A stretch of 6,368 nucleotides of DNA from assembly GCA_013349725.1 (NCBI GenBank), contig DUZB01000273.1:56-6423 (forward strand), read 5' to 3'. Positions 6,115 through 6,368 of the stretch are shown in pieces. Every line of letters starts with the position of its first letter. Positions within the stretch are counted from its first letter, which is position 1. Source of the stretch: Deltaproteobacteria bacterium. GTDB taxonomy: Bacteria > Desulfobacterota > DSM-4660 > Desulfatiglandales > Desulfatiglandaceae. The notes beneath the pieces were generated by a model that searched no databases, was not told where the DNA came from, and saw only the letters and a program-made list of their open reading frames with translations. A program made the position numbers and the translations under genes.

Positions 6115-6368
6115 GTAAAAGCAGATCCCTTTTTTCTATCTGATCCGCAAGGGTTTTTGCAATCAGGCGCAGCCCCTTCGGGCTGTTGTGGGCGTCAAAA
6201 GGGAAGAGGTACAGCGCACTGTGATCTTTTTCCGATTCAAGAACCGGAGTCAGATCTATGAAGGGAACGTCCGTTTCTTTACACATCCGCTCAACCGTAT
6301 GATTGACCACCTGCAGATCAGGTTCATTCAACTGCACCGAATCAGGGATCCATGCAACCAGCACCTTT
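6104..6368 (-). CDS. Probable SGNH/GDSL-type hydrolase, C-terminal part (5' end outside window)
   Basis: The reading frame on the - strand runs off the right edge, leaving about 87 C-terminal residues. GTG at 6364 could serve as a start, but the frame continues and the domain looks cut, so the gene almost certainly begins beyond the window. The visible part fits the end of an SGNH hydrolase fold: a strand VLVAWIPDSVQ followed by a helix, VPFIDLTPVLES (strand plus loop), then FPFDAHNSPKGLRLIA, where D-x-H would be the catalytic Asp-His pair (His near 6188-6190). The GDS nucleophile block would lie upstream and cannot be seen. Such proteins add or remove acyl groups, often acetyl on exopolysaccharides, which suits the neighbouring glycosyltransferases, though it is convergent with them and so a separate transcript. 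A DUF-type homologue without activity is possible. Confidence 0.6.
   Translation of the reverse strand, partial: KVLVAWIPDSVQLNEPDLQVVNHTVERMCKETDVPFIDLTPVLESEKDHSALYLFPFDAHNSPKGLRLIAKTLADQIEKRDLLLREK

Overview
The window looks like chromosomal DNA from an anaerobic, Gram-negative bacterium of about 50% GC, most likely a Desulfobacterota (former delta-proteobacterial) lineage. This placement is inferred, not proven. It rests on a LysR regulator resembling the group I recall as 'selenium metabolism-associated', and on three short-period repeat elements in gene gaps (heptads, 10-nt units, and GAGTGA/TCACTC units) of a kind I recall as frequent in such genomes. No rRNA, tRNA, CRISPR array, transposase or integrase is visible.

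Left half (about 60-2777, + strand): a LysR-type regulator starts inside a 5 x 7-nt tandem repeat, and its end overlaps by 14 nt the start of a ClC-family anion channel/transporter with two C-terminal CBS domains. The overlap implies co-transcription and coupled translation. The ClC keeps the gating glutamate but has valine at the internal proton-glutamate position, which favours a passive channel over a proton-coupled exchanger.

Middle gap (2778-2929, 152 nt): it contains a 70-nt imperfect inverted repeat built from 10-nt units. No convincing promoter could be assigned, although one must probably lie here or further upstream.

Right half (2930-6071, + strand): two overlapping glycosyltransferase genes. 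The first is a WbbL-like family GT2 enzyme starting at TTG. The second is a 721-residue fusion of a GT2 domain, a hydrophobic segment and a complete GT4 domain. Together they carry three glycosyltransferase domains, suited to successive sugar additions in assembling a surface polysaccharide (O-antigen, capsule or exopolysaccharide). A Shine-Dalgarno-like GGGAG with a GTG at the domain junction could allow separate production of the GT4 part.

Right edge (6104-6368, - strand): the C-terminal part of a convergent gene, probably an SGNH/GDSL-type hydrolase, a family that often acylates or deacylates polysaccharides. A 47-nt palindrome contains the stop codons of both convergent genes and is a likely bidirectional terminator.

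I found no clearly new multi-gene system. The most distinctive items are the GT2-GT4 fusion with its possible internal start, and the repeat elements that supply gene boundaries (a start region, a leader and a shared terminator).
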